From NCBI GenBank assembly GCA_958295775.1, contig CATQHC010000002.1:386915-450914 (forward strand): 64,000 nucleotides of DNA, read 5' to 3'. Positions 43,385 to 51,556 of this stretch are shown here, in pieces (position 1 is the stretch's first letter; the number at the start of each line of letters is the position of its first letter). Source of the DNA: Chloroflexota bacterium. Its GTDB lineage: Bacteria > Chloroflexota > UBA11872 > VXOZ01. Made by a program: the position numbers and the translations under genes. Under the pieces are notes generated by a model that made no database searches, was not told where the DNA came from, and was given only the letters and a program-made list of their open reading frames with translations.

Positions 43385-43661
43385 TGTTGGTCCTTCCTTA
43401 CTGCGAATAGCGATCTAAGCAGTCCTAATGACGAAAGATAATGTTAGCAAGTTTCTATTGTAAGAGGAGCGCGAAACTTCTTCAAGACTGGCGAAGCATT
43501 TGCGCGCCTGCGCAAAGGCGGTAAATTGCGGGAGTCTGAAAATTCCAAGGAGGCAGAAATGGCGATGACAACCGTGTTGCGCTACATTTGTGTTCGCCGG
43601 ACTAGGCCATTCCGAAAGGCGCCTGCTCTTGGCGCTTGGCACCTTGGTGCGCAAAGAGACC

Positions 43662-44939
43662 CTACGGTTCAGCTTGCCACTCCAATTCCAGATTGCCGAT
43701 GACTACGGTGCTGCCGGCCCGCGCGCCCGCTTTTTCCAATTCCGCTGTGATACCCATGCGGTCCAGACGTTGTTGGAAAAAGAAGACGCCGTCGAGACTT
43801 GACAGGTCGGCCATGGCGGCGAGCCGTTCCACCGTTCTCCCACTTACCACGAAGTCTTCACCGCGACGGGTTACGGCAAAGTCATCGGCGACTGGAACTA
43901 CAATCTCGGCAACGTCAATGGCGGTGGCTGCGTCTGCCGCTATCGGAGTCTCGCGATACGTATGGAATGCCCTGCCGAGAAGGTCATCGATGCCCTGTCC
44001 CGACACTGCAGAGATACCAACCACGGGAAAGCCTTCAGACTCGATAGCCGGCCTGGCGTCTTCAAAACGGCTGCGGGCTTCGGTGACGTCGAGTTTGTTG
44101 AGAGCCACAATCTGAGGTCGATCCAACAGCGTAGGGTCAAACTGCCGCAGCTCTTCATTCACTTGGTGAAAGGCGGCGACCGGATCCGCTTCTACCAGCG
44201 ATGCGCAGTCTACTAAGTGAAGCAAGAGGCGCGTGCGCCGAATGTGGCGCAGAAACGTGTGCCCGAGGCCGGCGCCGGTATGCGCCCCGGCTATAAGACC
44301 GGGGATGTCGGCAAACACCAATGTCGCATTGCCCCGTTGTACCACGCCAAGTTCCGGCTGCAGGGTCGTGAAGGGATACTCAGCTACTCTGGGTCGGGCT
44401 GCGCTAATCCGCGCCAATAGCGAAGATTTGCCGGCATTTGGCAGGCCGACGATGCCTACGTCGGCAATGAGTTGCAACTCCAGGTCGAGCCAGAATTCTT
44501 CAGGCGGCTCGCCTTTCTGCGCGAATTGCGGCGCCTGGCGTGTTGACGTGGTGAAGTGCACATTGCCGAGGCCGCCGCGACCGCCCCGCGCTGCGAGGGC
44601 TTTGTCACCGGGATTGCGCAAGTCCGCAATGACCCTGCCGGAGTCAACCTCAGTCACGACGGTGCCGGGCGGCACCCACGCCTTAAGGTCTTTTCCGGCT
44701 CCGCCCTGCTTCTTGTTGGTGCCGCCAGACTTGCCGGGATCCGCGACGAAACGACGGGTGCGGTGCAGGAAAAGCAGACTATTGAGGCTGGGATCGACTT
44801 CTAGGTAAACGCTGCCGCCGCGCCCCCCATCACCACCGTCAGGTCCGCCCCGCGGCTGAAACTTCTCGCGGTGGAAATGGGCAATACCATCGCCTCCCTT
44901 GCCGCCTTTAACAAATATGCGTGCTTCGTCATAGAACAT
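43662..44939 (-). CDS. obg: Obg family GTPase
   Basis: A 425-residue ribosome-associated GTPase. The N-terminal glycine-rich Obg fold (1-155) has KGGKGGDGIAHFHREKF and GGPDGGDGGRGGSV; the G domain has GLPNAGKSSLL (G1), YPFTTLQPELG (G2), FADIPGLIAGAHTGAGLGHTFLRH (G3), NKLD (G4) and ISAVSGQG (G5). The last ~75 residues (FAVTRRGEDFVVSGRTVERLAAM...) form the OCT domain. Elsewhere obg often follows rplU-rpmA; here those are absent. The start has no good Shine-Dalgarno site. Confidence 0.98.
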   Translation of the reverse strand: MFYDEARIFVKGGKGGDGIAHFHREKFQPRGGPDGGDGGRGGSVYLEVDPSLNSLLFLHRTRRFVADPGKSGGTNKKQGGAGKDLKAWVPPGTVVTEVDSGRVIADLRNPGDKALAARGGRGGLGNVHFTTSTRQAPQFAQKGEPPEEFWLDLELQLIADVGIVGLPNAGKSSLLARISAARPRVAEYPFTTLQPELGVVQRGNATLVFADIPGLIAGAHTGAGLGHTFLRHIRRTRLLLHLVDCASLVEADPVAAFHQVNEELRQFDPTLLDRPQIVALNKLDVTEARSRFEDARPAIESEGFPVVGISAVSGQGIDDLLGRAFHTYRETPIAADAATAIDVAEIVVPVADDFAVTRRGEDFVVSGRTVERLAAMADLSSLDGVFFFQQRLDRMGITAELEKAGARAGSTVVIGNLELEWQAEP

Positions 44940-45155
44940 AATGTGACAATTCTGCTACCGCTCAAATGATGGATTCTGAATAGAGCCTTGATGCCACCCA
45001 AGTCTGCCGGCCGGACGTCTTGAGGCCGGGCCGCAAGCAATTATCACAAGTCCGGCGCCACAAATGCAGGCGTTTCGCAGCGCCAATGGGTGAGACTGGA
45101 GGCTGTAGAACGAGAATTGGTGAAGAGATCGACAAATGCCAATGGTCTGCGAGAG

Positions 45156-47186
45156 CTAGGCTGGCGACCGGGGCGCGTCATCGGGCAGAGACGGCAAAGG
45201 AATTCTCGTCACGCCGGTGGGGCTTACTACCCAGAGGTGCGTCTCGCCACGATTAACAAACAAATTGGTGGCAGTGGCAAAGAGGCGGTTGGGGGCCAGC
45301 AGTTGCCGTTGGTACAACCCTTCCGTGGTAACCTGCACAACGCGATCATTTTCTCCATCGAGAATATATAGTGAACCCATGTCTTGACTTATGAATATCG
45401 CTCTTGCTATCCCCAAAGGTGATGGGACGGTAGCATCTATTGAGAGCTCGGTGCGGGCGCCGGAATCATAGCGAGTGATTGTGCCGTCTTGGAACAAGAT
45501 GAATACAGAGCCATCGATCGCAAGGTCAGTGGCCTGCGCCAAGTCCACACCGCTGTTGATACCGAAATATCCTTCGGGCTCGCCGTAGACTCCGCTACCA
45601 ACCGGTCGAAAACGCAACACTTCGCTGCTCCCAGCGTCGAGCAAGTAGAAGTTCTGATCATAGGTAGCGCTTGCGCGCGGTTGCTGAATGGAACCCGCCG
45701 GCAGTTGGGCCGACTGAGGCGCTTCACCGTTTGCTGCAAAGTAGAGACGATTGTCTCGGTCGAGAATCTGAATTACGTCCGCTCTGCCCGTAACGAACAC
45801 TGCGGCGCTTCCGGCCAAACCTTCAGTGCCTGGCTGATAGATAACTTCGTTCTGTCCAGTCGTTTCAATACGGTACACGGCGCCGGAGGACTGATCTAGA
45901 ACGTACACGGAGTTGCTCAATCCATAGATATCACCGGGTTGCTGCCCAGCATCGAAATTGACAAGGACTTGGGGCTCATCTATGTACAGACTTCCTGGAG
46001 CAGCTTCAGCAGGTGGTACGGGTGTCGGCGAGGCCGTCTCCGCTTGTGCGGTAGAGGGAGTTGACACTGTCGTGCCGCTCTGCGAGGGAGTAGCAGCTTC
46101 CTGAGGCTGGATAGTGGCGACTGGTTCTTCAGTTACACTTGCCGATCGATCATCGCCTCCAAAGAGCGCATTTGCGCCAATCACGAGGAGGGCCAACACA
46201 ATCAACACTATAATTCCGGCAGCAACTCTATTCAGTCGTTGTCTGCGTGCTTGGTCGGTCGCAGTGCGGGTAACGATGGTAGATTGTGTCGCCACGCTGG
46301 GGGGAGTTCCGGATGGCGCGCCGGCAGGTTGGCTGCGCGGCCGAAACAGCGATGCCAAGAGCGACCAGCCCAAGACTCCAACGGCCAAGATGACACCAAG
46401 AATTGAAGATGCCACGTTCTCCTTCGGCTGGAACCGGGGCTCGCTCGGAGGATCTGGAGTATCCTCTGAGGATTCTCCTAGCGAAGTCCTCAGTGAAGTA
46501 GCAGTCTCTTTGGCAATGGCAAAGCGCAACATCAGAGCTGAGGCATTGCTCTCGCCGTGCTTCCTTACGGAATCTACCAGACTCTCGGCAGCGGATTGAA
46601 CTTTGTTGCCGACGAGAGAAATCTGGATTTCCTCATCGCTGAGCACAGACCCGACACTATCTGAACAGAGCACGGCGACGTCCTGGGCGTCGAGCGTAGC
46701 TCTGAACATCTCAATGGGGGGCTCCCATTGCGGATAACGCCCCTCTTGTTGGGACCGGGATTCTTGCCCGGCTGCTCGCTCTTGAGCGTCAGGCAGGGCC
46801 GTGATCTGCTCTTCCTGGACAAGATAGAACTGCGTAGGCAAGACCTGCGCGATGGAAGCTCGCCCGTCGCGCACGACTACGGCGGTCATTCCGATATCAA
46901 AGAGAGAGTCCTCAATGCGGGCGTCATAGAGATAGCGGTAGGCTTGGCGCACGCTGCGCAGCAGCGCGGCTTCCGCGGTCTGGGATGCGCTCTCAAAATA
47001 GTGGCGGGCAACTTCTCTGGCGATCGTTCCCGCTGACTCGCTGCTGACCCCCTCGATACTTAAAAAGAGGGAGCCCATGTCCACATCGGAGGAGGCATCC
47101 TGAAAAGTATGTGCCCAAGGGCTGCTTGCCTGGCGTCGATTGCCTACAAGCGCCGCCTGGCCGATCTGTACGGTCAGCACCGGCAC
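45156..47186 (-). CDS. Membrane receptor with degenerate PP2C domain and extracytoplasmic beta-propeller
   Basis: A 676-residue protein. Residues 1-225 follow the layout of a PPM/PP2C phosphatase: SLFLSIEGVSSESAG (usual D-G-M-G-G is Glu45-Gly-Val-Ser-Ser), FDIGMTAVVVRDGRASIAQVLPTQ (usual GDSR is LPTQ), LCSDSVGSVLSDEEI and ESNASALMLRFAI (the final DN pair lost). Two membrane helices lie at about 260-281 and 321-342, followed by a Ser/Thr/Pro linker and a propeller (about 415-670). Metal-binding Asp residues are mostly lost, so the domain is probably inactive. AAGGGGT precedes the GTG start. Topology by charge is ambiguous. Confidence 0.8.
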   Translation of the reverse strand: MPVLTVQIGQAALVGNRRQASSPWAHTFQDASSDVDMGSLFLSIEGVSSESAGTIAREVARHYFESASQTAEAALLRSVRQAYRYLYDARIEDSLFDIGMTAVVVRDGRASIAQVLPTQFYLVQEEQITALPDAQERAAGQESRSQQEGRYPQWEPPIEMFRATLDAQDVAVLCSDSVGSVLSDEEIQISLVGNKVQSAAESLVDSVRKHGESNASALMLRFAIAKETATSLRTSLGESSEDTPDPPSEPRFQPKENVASSILGVILAVGVLGWSLLASLFRPRSQPAGAPSGTPPSVATQSTIVTRTATDQARRQRLNRVAAGIIVLIVLALLVIGANALFGGDDRSASVTEEPVATIQPQEAATPSQSGTTVSTPSTAQAETASPTPVPPAEAAPGSLYIDEPQVLVNFDAGQQPGDIYGLSNSVYVLDQSSGAVYRIETTGQNEVIYQPGTEGLAGSAAVFVTGRADVIQILDRDNRLYFAANGEAPQSAQLPAGSIQQPRASATYDQNFYLLDAGSSEVLRFRPVGSGVYGEPEGYFGINSGVDLAQATDLAIDGSVFILFQDGTITRYDSGARTELSIDATVPSPLGIARAIFISQDMGSLYILDGENDRVVQVTTEGLYQRQLLAPNRLFATATNLFVNRGETHLWVVSPTGVTRIPLPSLPDDAPRSPA

Positions 47187-47435
47187 GTGATACCCCTTCT
47201 GATGAGCTTCGCACCCGTACCTTCTCTTGGCGCATCATAATAGCAGATGTTGCACTCTCTATCAAACCTGGGCGAGGAGATTCCCCGCTGTGGCATCGGC
47301 GTCCTGCAAAACATGAGCATGCGGGGCCGGGAACACATGACCCTTTCCCTCTTGCCGAGGCGGACATTGCTAGGTAACATGGAACATGCAACAATGGCTC
47401 ATCAGTCGAGGTATTGCAACCTAGAGGCAGGTGTT

Positions 47436-48317
47436 ATGGAAAAGGGTACGTGGCTTGTCAAGAGCGGCATGGCACAGATGCTCAAGGGCGGTGTCATAAT
47501 GGACGTTGTCACGCCAGAGCAAGCCAGAATAGCCGAAGATGCCGGCGCAGTGGCCGTAATGGCGCTGGAGCGGGTGCCGGCGGACATTCGCGCCCATGGT
47601 GGCGTGGCGCGCATGTCAGACCCCGAACTCGTCACGCAGATCAAGAATTCAGTTTCCATTCCCGTTATGGCAAAGTGCCGGATCGGGCACTTTGTCGAGG
47701 CGCAGGTGCTTGAGGCGCTGGGTATCGACTACGTTGACGAATCGGAAGTGCTTACGCCTGCCGACGAAGCACATCATATTGACAAGAATGCGTTCACTAT
47801 CCCCTTCGTGTGCGGTGCGAGAGACTTAGGCGAGGCATTGCGCCGTATCGGAGAGGGCGCGGCCATGATCCGGACGAAAGGTGAGGCCGGCACCGGGAAT
47901 GTGGTAGAAGCGGTGCGGCACATTCGTACGGTCAACGGGACAATTCGACGGCTGCAGAATATGCGCCATGAAGAACTCATGGCACAAGCGAAAGAGTTGG
48001 GCGCGCCGTTTGCGCTCGTTGAGGAAGTGGCCGAACGCGGCGCGCTGCCTGTTGTGAACTTCTCAGCGGGAGGCATTGCCACACCGGCGGATGCAGCGCT
48101 CATGATGCAACTTGGTTGTGATGGCAACTTCGTCGGCTCCGGCATCTTCAAGTCCGAGGACCCGGCAATTCGGGCTGCCGCCATAGTGAAAGCGACAACG
48201 CACTTCCAAGACCCGCATATCGTTGCGGAAGTGTCTCGCGGCCTTGGCGAGCCAATGTCCGGCCTCGACGTACGCTCGATGCCGCGCGAAGAACTGCTTG
48301 CCCCACGAGGATGGTAG
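47436..48317 (+). CDS. pdxS: Pyridoxal 5'-phosphate synthase, PdxS subunit
   Basis: PdxS makes PLP from ribose 5-phosphate, glyceraldehyde 3-phosphate and ammonia. A 293-residue TIM barrel with [39 protein letters not shown], the active Lys in [20 protein letters not shown] and [19 protein letters not shown], and [12 protein letters not shown]. The ATG at 47436 matches the family start; the frame runs back to 47247 but that part is not conserved. The stop overlaps the pdxT start (ATGGTAG). Confidence 0.98.
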   Translation: MEKGTWLVKSGMAQMLKGGVIMDVVTPEQARIAEDAGAVAVMALERVPADIRAHGGVARMSDPELVTQIKNSVSIPVMAKCRIGHFVEAQVLEALGIDYVDESEVLTPADEAHHIDKNAFTIPFVCGARDLGEALRRIGEGAAMIRTKGEAGTGNVVEAVRHIRTVNGTIRRLQNMRHEELMAQAKELGAPFALVEEVAERGALPVVNFSAGGIATPADAALMMQLGCDGNFVGSGIFKSEDPAIRAAAIVKATTHFQDPHIVAEVSRGLGEPMSGLDVRSMPREELLAPRGW

Positions 48318-48913
48318 AGACCGGGATGAACGTCGGGGTGCTGGCCCTTCAGGGCGATGTACGCGAGCACGTCGCTGCGCTCCGCGAGTTAGGGGTAGAC
48401 GCCAAACTGGTAAAATTGCCCAAGGATCTCAAGGACGTGCAGGGGCTGATTATACCGGGAGGCGAGAGCACTACCATCGGCAAGCTCATGGTAATCTTTG
48501 ACCTCTTGGAGCCAATTCGTCACCGAATACAAGCCGGAACGATGGCGGCATGGGGCACCTGTGCGGGGATGATTCTGCTCTCTAAGAATGTCAACGACCA
48601 CGACCAGCCTCTCCTCAACGTGATGGATTCGCGCATTCAGCGCAACTCTTTTGGTAGCCAGATAGACAGCTTTGAGGCCGATATCCCAATTCAGTGCATC
48701 GACGGCGAACCGTTTCCCGCTGTGTTCATCCGTGCGCCAACTGTGGAGTCGGTTGGTCCGCACGTAGAGGTGCTGGCTCGGTTGCCTGCCGATGGAAGAA
48801 TCGTCGCCATTCAGCAAGACACAATGTTTGCAACTGCATTTCACCCGGAGATTGTTAGCGATAGGCGCTTGCACCAACATTTTCTTACGCTCTGCAATGA
48901 AGTGAGCGCGTGA
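48311..48913 (+). CDS. pdxT: Pyridoxal 5'-phosphate synthase, PdxT glutaminase subunit
   Basis: PdxT hydrolyses glutamine and feeds ammonia to PdxS. A 200-residue class I glutamine amidotransferase with [26 protein letters not shown], the nucleophile Cys in [24 protein letters not shown], and the His-Glu pair in ATAFHPEI. It overlaps pdxS by 7 bases, so translation is coupled. A GTG three codons into the frame is possible but the ATG at 48311 is fine. Confidence 0.98.
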   Translation: MVETGMNVGVLALQGDVREHVAALRELGVDAKLVKLPKDLKDVQGLIIPGGESTTIGKLMVIFDLLEPIRHRIQAGTMAAWGTCAGMILLSKNVNDHDQPLLNVMDSRIQRNSFGSQIDSFEADIPIQCIDGEPFPAVFIRAPTVESVGPHVEVLARLPADGRIVAIQQDTMFATAFHPEIVSDRRLHQHFLTLCNEVSA

Positions 48914-48940
48914 GAGTGCGGGAGAGGTGTAGCTGCTGGC

Positions 48941-48968
48941 GCACACTATTGAATAACCGGTAGTGTGC
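48941..48968. terminator. Hairpin after pdxT
   Basis: GCACACTA (48941-48948) and TAGTGTGC (48961-48968) form a perfect 8-pair stem with a 12-base loop; outer GGC/GCC can extend it. There is no T tract. It lies between pdxT and the GNAT-like gene, so it may end the pdx operon or be an operator. Confidence 0.4.
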
Positions 48969-48996
48969 TGTGCCAAACGTGATCTCAAGGGGTGAA

Positions 48997-50049
48997 ATGG
49001 CAAAGTCAGCCGAAGTCAAGCGGCAAGACGCTCTCCGCTTTGTGCAGGCGCTGCGCCTGCAACGCAGCGCAGGCGAGTCTCTTATAACTGCCGACGCGCC
49101 GTGGTCTCCAACCATGGCGCTGCTATTGGTTTCTTCTCTCCCCGGTTCCTGTGTGGCGGCGGTCTGGGAAGGGCGCCGGGCGGTTGCTATGGCGCAGTTG
49201 GCACGGCAGTCCGGCCGCGATCAATGGGAAATGATGCATCTCGTGGTCGCTGGGTTGGATTCAAATTCGGCCTTGGTCACGCGGACTGCGAGCGAGCGGC
49301 TGCAAATGCTGCTCGATGAAATCTGCCGTCTCGCCGTAGCGAGGCGCATCACGGCGATCATAGTCCGCGTTCCTGAACAGAGCGGGTTGGTGGCGCCTCT
49401 TCTCAGGGCGGGTCTTTCTGTAACGATGCAAGAGCAGACGTACACGCAATCGCCCCCGTTATCGATGTCAAGCGCTGAAGTTCCGGGTCTTCGCTTGCAG
49501 GAAAAGCATGATGCTTGGCCCCTGCACCAACTCTATCTGCAATCCGCGCCTCAATTGGTACGTCTAACGGAAGGGCGCACCGCCCGCGACTGGCAATTGA
49601 AGCGAAGCGCCTCTCGCTCTTCATTTCACGTTACCCGGTGGGTGGTTGAAGATGAAGTTGGCTTGAGGGGTTGGCTTGCGGAAATGCCGGGACGAAAGAG
49701 CGATCTGCGAATTCAAATTGGGGTAGCGCCCGGTGAGCGCCGGCTAGCGTCAGATTTGCTTGCGACGGCATTGGAACGCGCCATAGAACGACCGTCCGTG
49801 AATGTTTGGTCAAGAGTGCCGGCATATGCTGCGGATGTGCATAGCGCGTTTCTTGACTGCGGCTTCGCGAAAACAGGCTGTGACCTCGTGATGAAGCGCT
49901 CACTCGCAATTCGGGTGAGAGACTTCGCTCCGGCGCAGGCGCGCGAGGATGCAGCCCGAAGTCGGCTTGCTACTATGCAGAGCAGGATGCGCGTTGAAAG
50001 CGTGGACGCAGACGCCGTCGCAGTTCAGGGATTGAGGACGAGTAGGTAG
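48997..50049 (+). CDS. GNAT-like acetyltransferase-fold protein, function unknown
   Basis: A 350-residue protein that looks like two tandem GNAT-type folds. The first half has AVAMAQLA then LVVAGLDSNSALVTR and LLDEICRLAVARRITAIIVRVPEQSGLVAPLLRAGL; the second has RIQIGVAPGERRLASDLLATAL, WSRVPAYAADVHSAFLDCGFAKTG. The acetyl-CoA loop (Q/RxxGxG/A) is not clear in either, so activity is uncertain. The ATG at 48997 has AAGGGGTGA directly upstream and is preferred to a GTG at 48970. It lies between pdxT and infC. Confidence 0.65.
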   Translation: MAKSAEVKRQDALRFVQALRLQRSAGESLITADAPWSPTMALLLVSSLPGSCVAAVWEGRRAVAMAQLARQSGRDQWEMMHLVVAGLDSNSALVTRTASERLQMLLDEICRLAVARRITAIIVRVPEQSGLVAPLLRAGLSVTMQEQTYTQSPPLSMSSAEVPGLRLQEKHDAWPLHQLYLQSAPQLVRLTEGRTARDWQLKRSASRSSFHVTRWVVEDEVGLRGWLAEMPGRKSDLRIQIGVAPGERRLASDLLATALERAIERPSVNVWSRVPAYAADVHSAFLDCGFAKTGCDLVMKRSLAIRVRDFAPAQAREDAARSRLATMQSRMRVESVDADAVAVQGLRTSR

Positions 50050-50075
50050 CGGATCAGATTAATGCTGGACGGGTC

Positions 50076-50105
50076 TTGATGCCCGGCATATTTATATGGT
50101 ATAGT
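50076..50105 (+). promoter_or_regulatory. Sigma-70-type promoter of infC
   Basis: TTGATG (50076-50081) and TATAGT (50100-50105) are separated by 18 bases and lie 46 bases upstream of the proposed infC start. This gives a leader of about 40 bases. Confidence 0.6.
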
Positions 50106-50151
50106 CCAGCGTGGTTGATGTAGAAAAACTGCACTTAAGGAGAGATGAACT

Positions 50152-50697
50152 ATAGTCAAAGAGGCGCGCAATAACCGCGAGATTCGGGCAAGAGAAGTTC
50201 GCGTTATTGATGAACATGGGGAACAGATCGGCATTCTGGACCTCGAACAGGCACTTGCAATGGCCCAAGAACGAGAGGTAGACCTCGTAGAGGTTTCGCC
50301 AAATGCTTCCCCGCCGGTATGTCGGCTTATGGACTACGGCAAGTACAAGTACCGCCAGACCAAGGAGGAACGCAACTCTCGCAAGAATCGTGCCGCTTCC
50401 ACGTTGAAGGAAGTGCGTTTCAGCCCGGTGATGGATCGGCATGACATTGAATACCGTGTGGCTCGTATTATCAAGTTCTTGGAAGAAGGCCACAAGGTCA
50501 AGGCATTTGTGCGCTTCTTGCGGCGGCAGATGGCCCACCCGGAACACGGCCACAACGTACTCCGCCTTGTCCTCGAGCAACTCGAGGAGGTTGCGGTGGT
50601 TGAGCGAAGGCCCATCATGGAAGGAAATCAACTTTCTACCTACCTCAGCCCAAAACCTCAAGTACGACGGAGCAGAGACAACGGTTCGTCGACGTAG
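50152..50697 (+). CDS. infC: Translation initiation factor IF-3 (starts at AUA)
   Basis: A 181-residue IF-3. The N-domain has REIRAREVRVIDEHGEQIGIL and VDLVEVSPNASPPVCRLMDYGKYKY; the C-domain has KEVRFSPVMDRHDIEYRV, KFLEEGHKVKAFVRFL and LEQLEEVAVVERRPIMEG. The conserved N-terminus lies upstream of the first ATG of the frame (50260), and between the in-frame stop at 50146-50148 and there is no ATG, GTG or TTG. The ATA at 50152 is the only sensible start: AAGGAG at 50137-50142 lies exactly 9 bases before it. Rare start codons are normal for infC (AUU in E. coli), where IF-3 represses its own synthesis. Confidence 0.92.
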   Translation: MVKEARNNREIRAREVRVIDEHGEQIGILDLEQALAMAQEREVDLVEVSPNASPPVCRLMDYGKYKYRQTKEERNSRKNRAASTLKEVRFSPVMDRHDIEYRVARIIKFLEEGHKVKAFVRFLRRQMAHPEHGHNVLRLVLEQLEEVAVVERRPIMEGNQLSTYLSPKPQVRRSRDNGSST

Positions 50698-50735
50698 GCT
50701 GAAGAAGTGTAATAGCAGCAGGAAACAGTGGCCCT

Positions 50736-51395
50736 GTGCCTGAAAATGCGCGCGATAATATTTACATAAAATGGATACCGGAGACGGTAGCGGAACGTAA
50801 AGAGCGGACGCATTGGGTGGCGTGGCTGGTGCGTGATATCGTGGACGATCTCGGTTCGCGTACGCAGTTCTTGGCTTATCTTGGCGGGCGTCCCCATGTT
50901 ACTACCGACCTTCAGTTTGAAATCTCTGAATTGTATCCGGACCTGGAAGTCAATTGGGACAGTATCCGCCATAGTCTCGAATCCAGACAGCCACAGACGG
51001 ACGTGCAGCGTCTCACCGACGATGAGATCGTGTTGCGCTTTCGTGAGCTCGCTCAAGAACAGGGACTCTCTGTGCAGGATGTTGCAAGTCGTGTGCGCAT
51101 TGAGCCGCGCAATATCCTCCAAGAGACTGAGACTCTGGTGCTCACAGAAGGAAATAAAGAGCGGTTTGTGGAGGCCTGCGGCTCAGTATTTGCCTATCTC
51201 GCTGAGAATCATCCGGAGTATGCCTACGGCATCATGAAGGTGCGGCTCTATCTCCAGGGAGACCACAGCCTGCTTGAAAGCCTCGTGGCGAATGAACCCT
51301 CCGGATTCAGTGTAGATGCCGGCCGTCGCCGCAAAGAGCACTGGTCAACCTCTTTACTCATGCACATGGAGTCAGCGAGTGACAGCATTGACTGA
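50736..51395 (+). CDS. Unknown protein encoded downstream of infC
   Basis: A 219-residue hydrophilic protein I do not recognise. It has no signal peptide or membrane segment. The segment LTDDEIVLRFRELAQEQGLSVQDVASRVRIEP resembles a helix-turn-helix, but no full DNA-binding domain is evident. In most bacteria rpmI and rplT follow infC; here this gene takes their place, 38 bases after infC, and a strong terminator follows. It is thus likely co-transcribed with infC. Confidence 0.68.
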   Translation: MPENARDNIYIKWIPETVAERKERTHWVAWLVRDIVDDLGSRTQFLAYLGGRPHVTTDLQFEISELYPDLEVNWDSIRHSLESRQPQTDVQRLTDDEIVLRFRELAQEQGLSVQDVASRVRIEPRNILQETETLVLTEGNKERFVEACGSVFAYLAENHPEYAYGIMKVRLYLQGDHSLLESLVANEPSGFSVDAGRRRKEHWSTSLLMHMESASDSID

Positions 51396-51427
51396 CTCTC
51401 TTCCATATGTGACGAGACTTTGTGGCT

Positions 51428-51452
51428 AACTGGGGCAATCCCCCGGTTTTTT
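51428..51452 (+). terminator. Rho-independent terminator of the infC operon
   Basis: AACTGGGG pairs with CCCCGGTT through a CAATC loop, and the stem runs directly into six T (51447-51452). It lies 33 bases after the unknown gene's stop. Confidence 0.8.
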
Positions 51453-51556
51453 GTTGCCCACTAGAGGAATTGACTGTGTCATCACGTGGCGTGCGGCGGT
51501 ACTTGGTGGAGCAGTGAGCCGTTGGTGTGTATACCCAGAAACATCCGCAAAGGTGA

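Noticed and set aside
44801-45040. 79-residue minus-strand frame upstream of obg
   Set aside because: It overlaps the obg 5' end in another frame and has no protein features.
47247-47435. N-terminal extension of pdxS
   Set aside because: The extension has no conserved features, and ATG 47436 matches the usual PdxS start and length.
50145-50174. Nine-codon frame starting ATGAACTAT that overlaps the infC start
   Set aside because: The ATG is only 2 bases from the ribosome site and the frame is short; I considered a leader peptide or frameshift, but the AUA start with 9-base spacing explains the data better.
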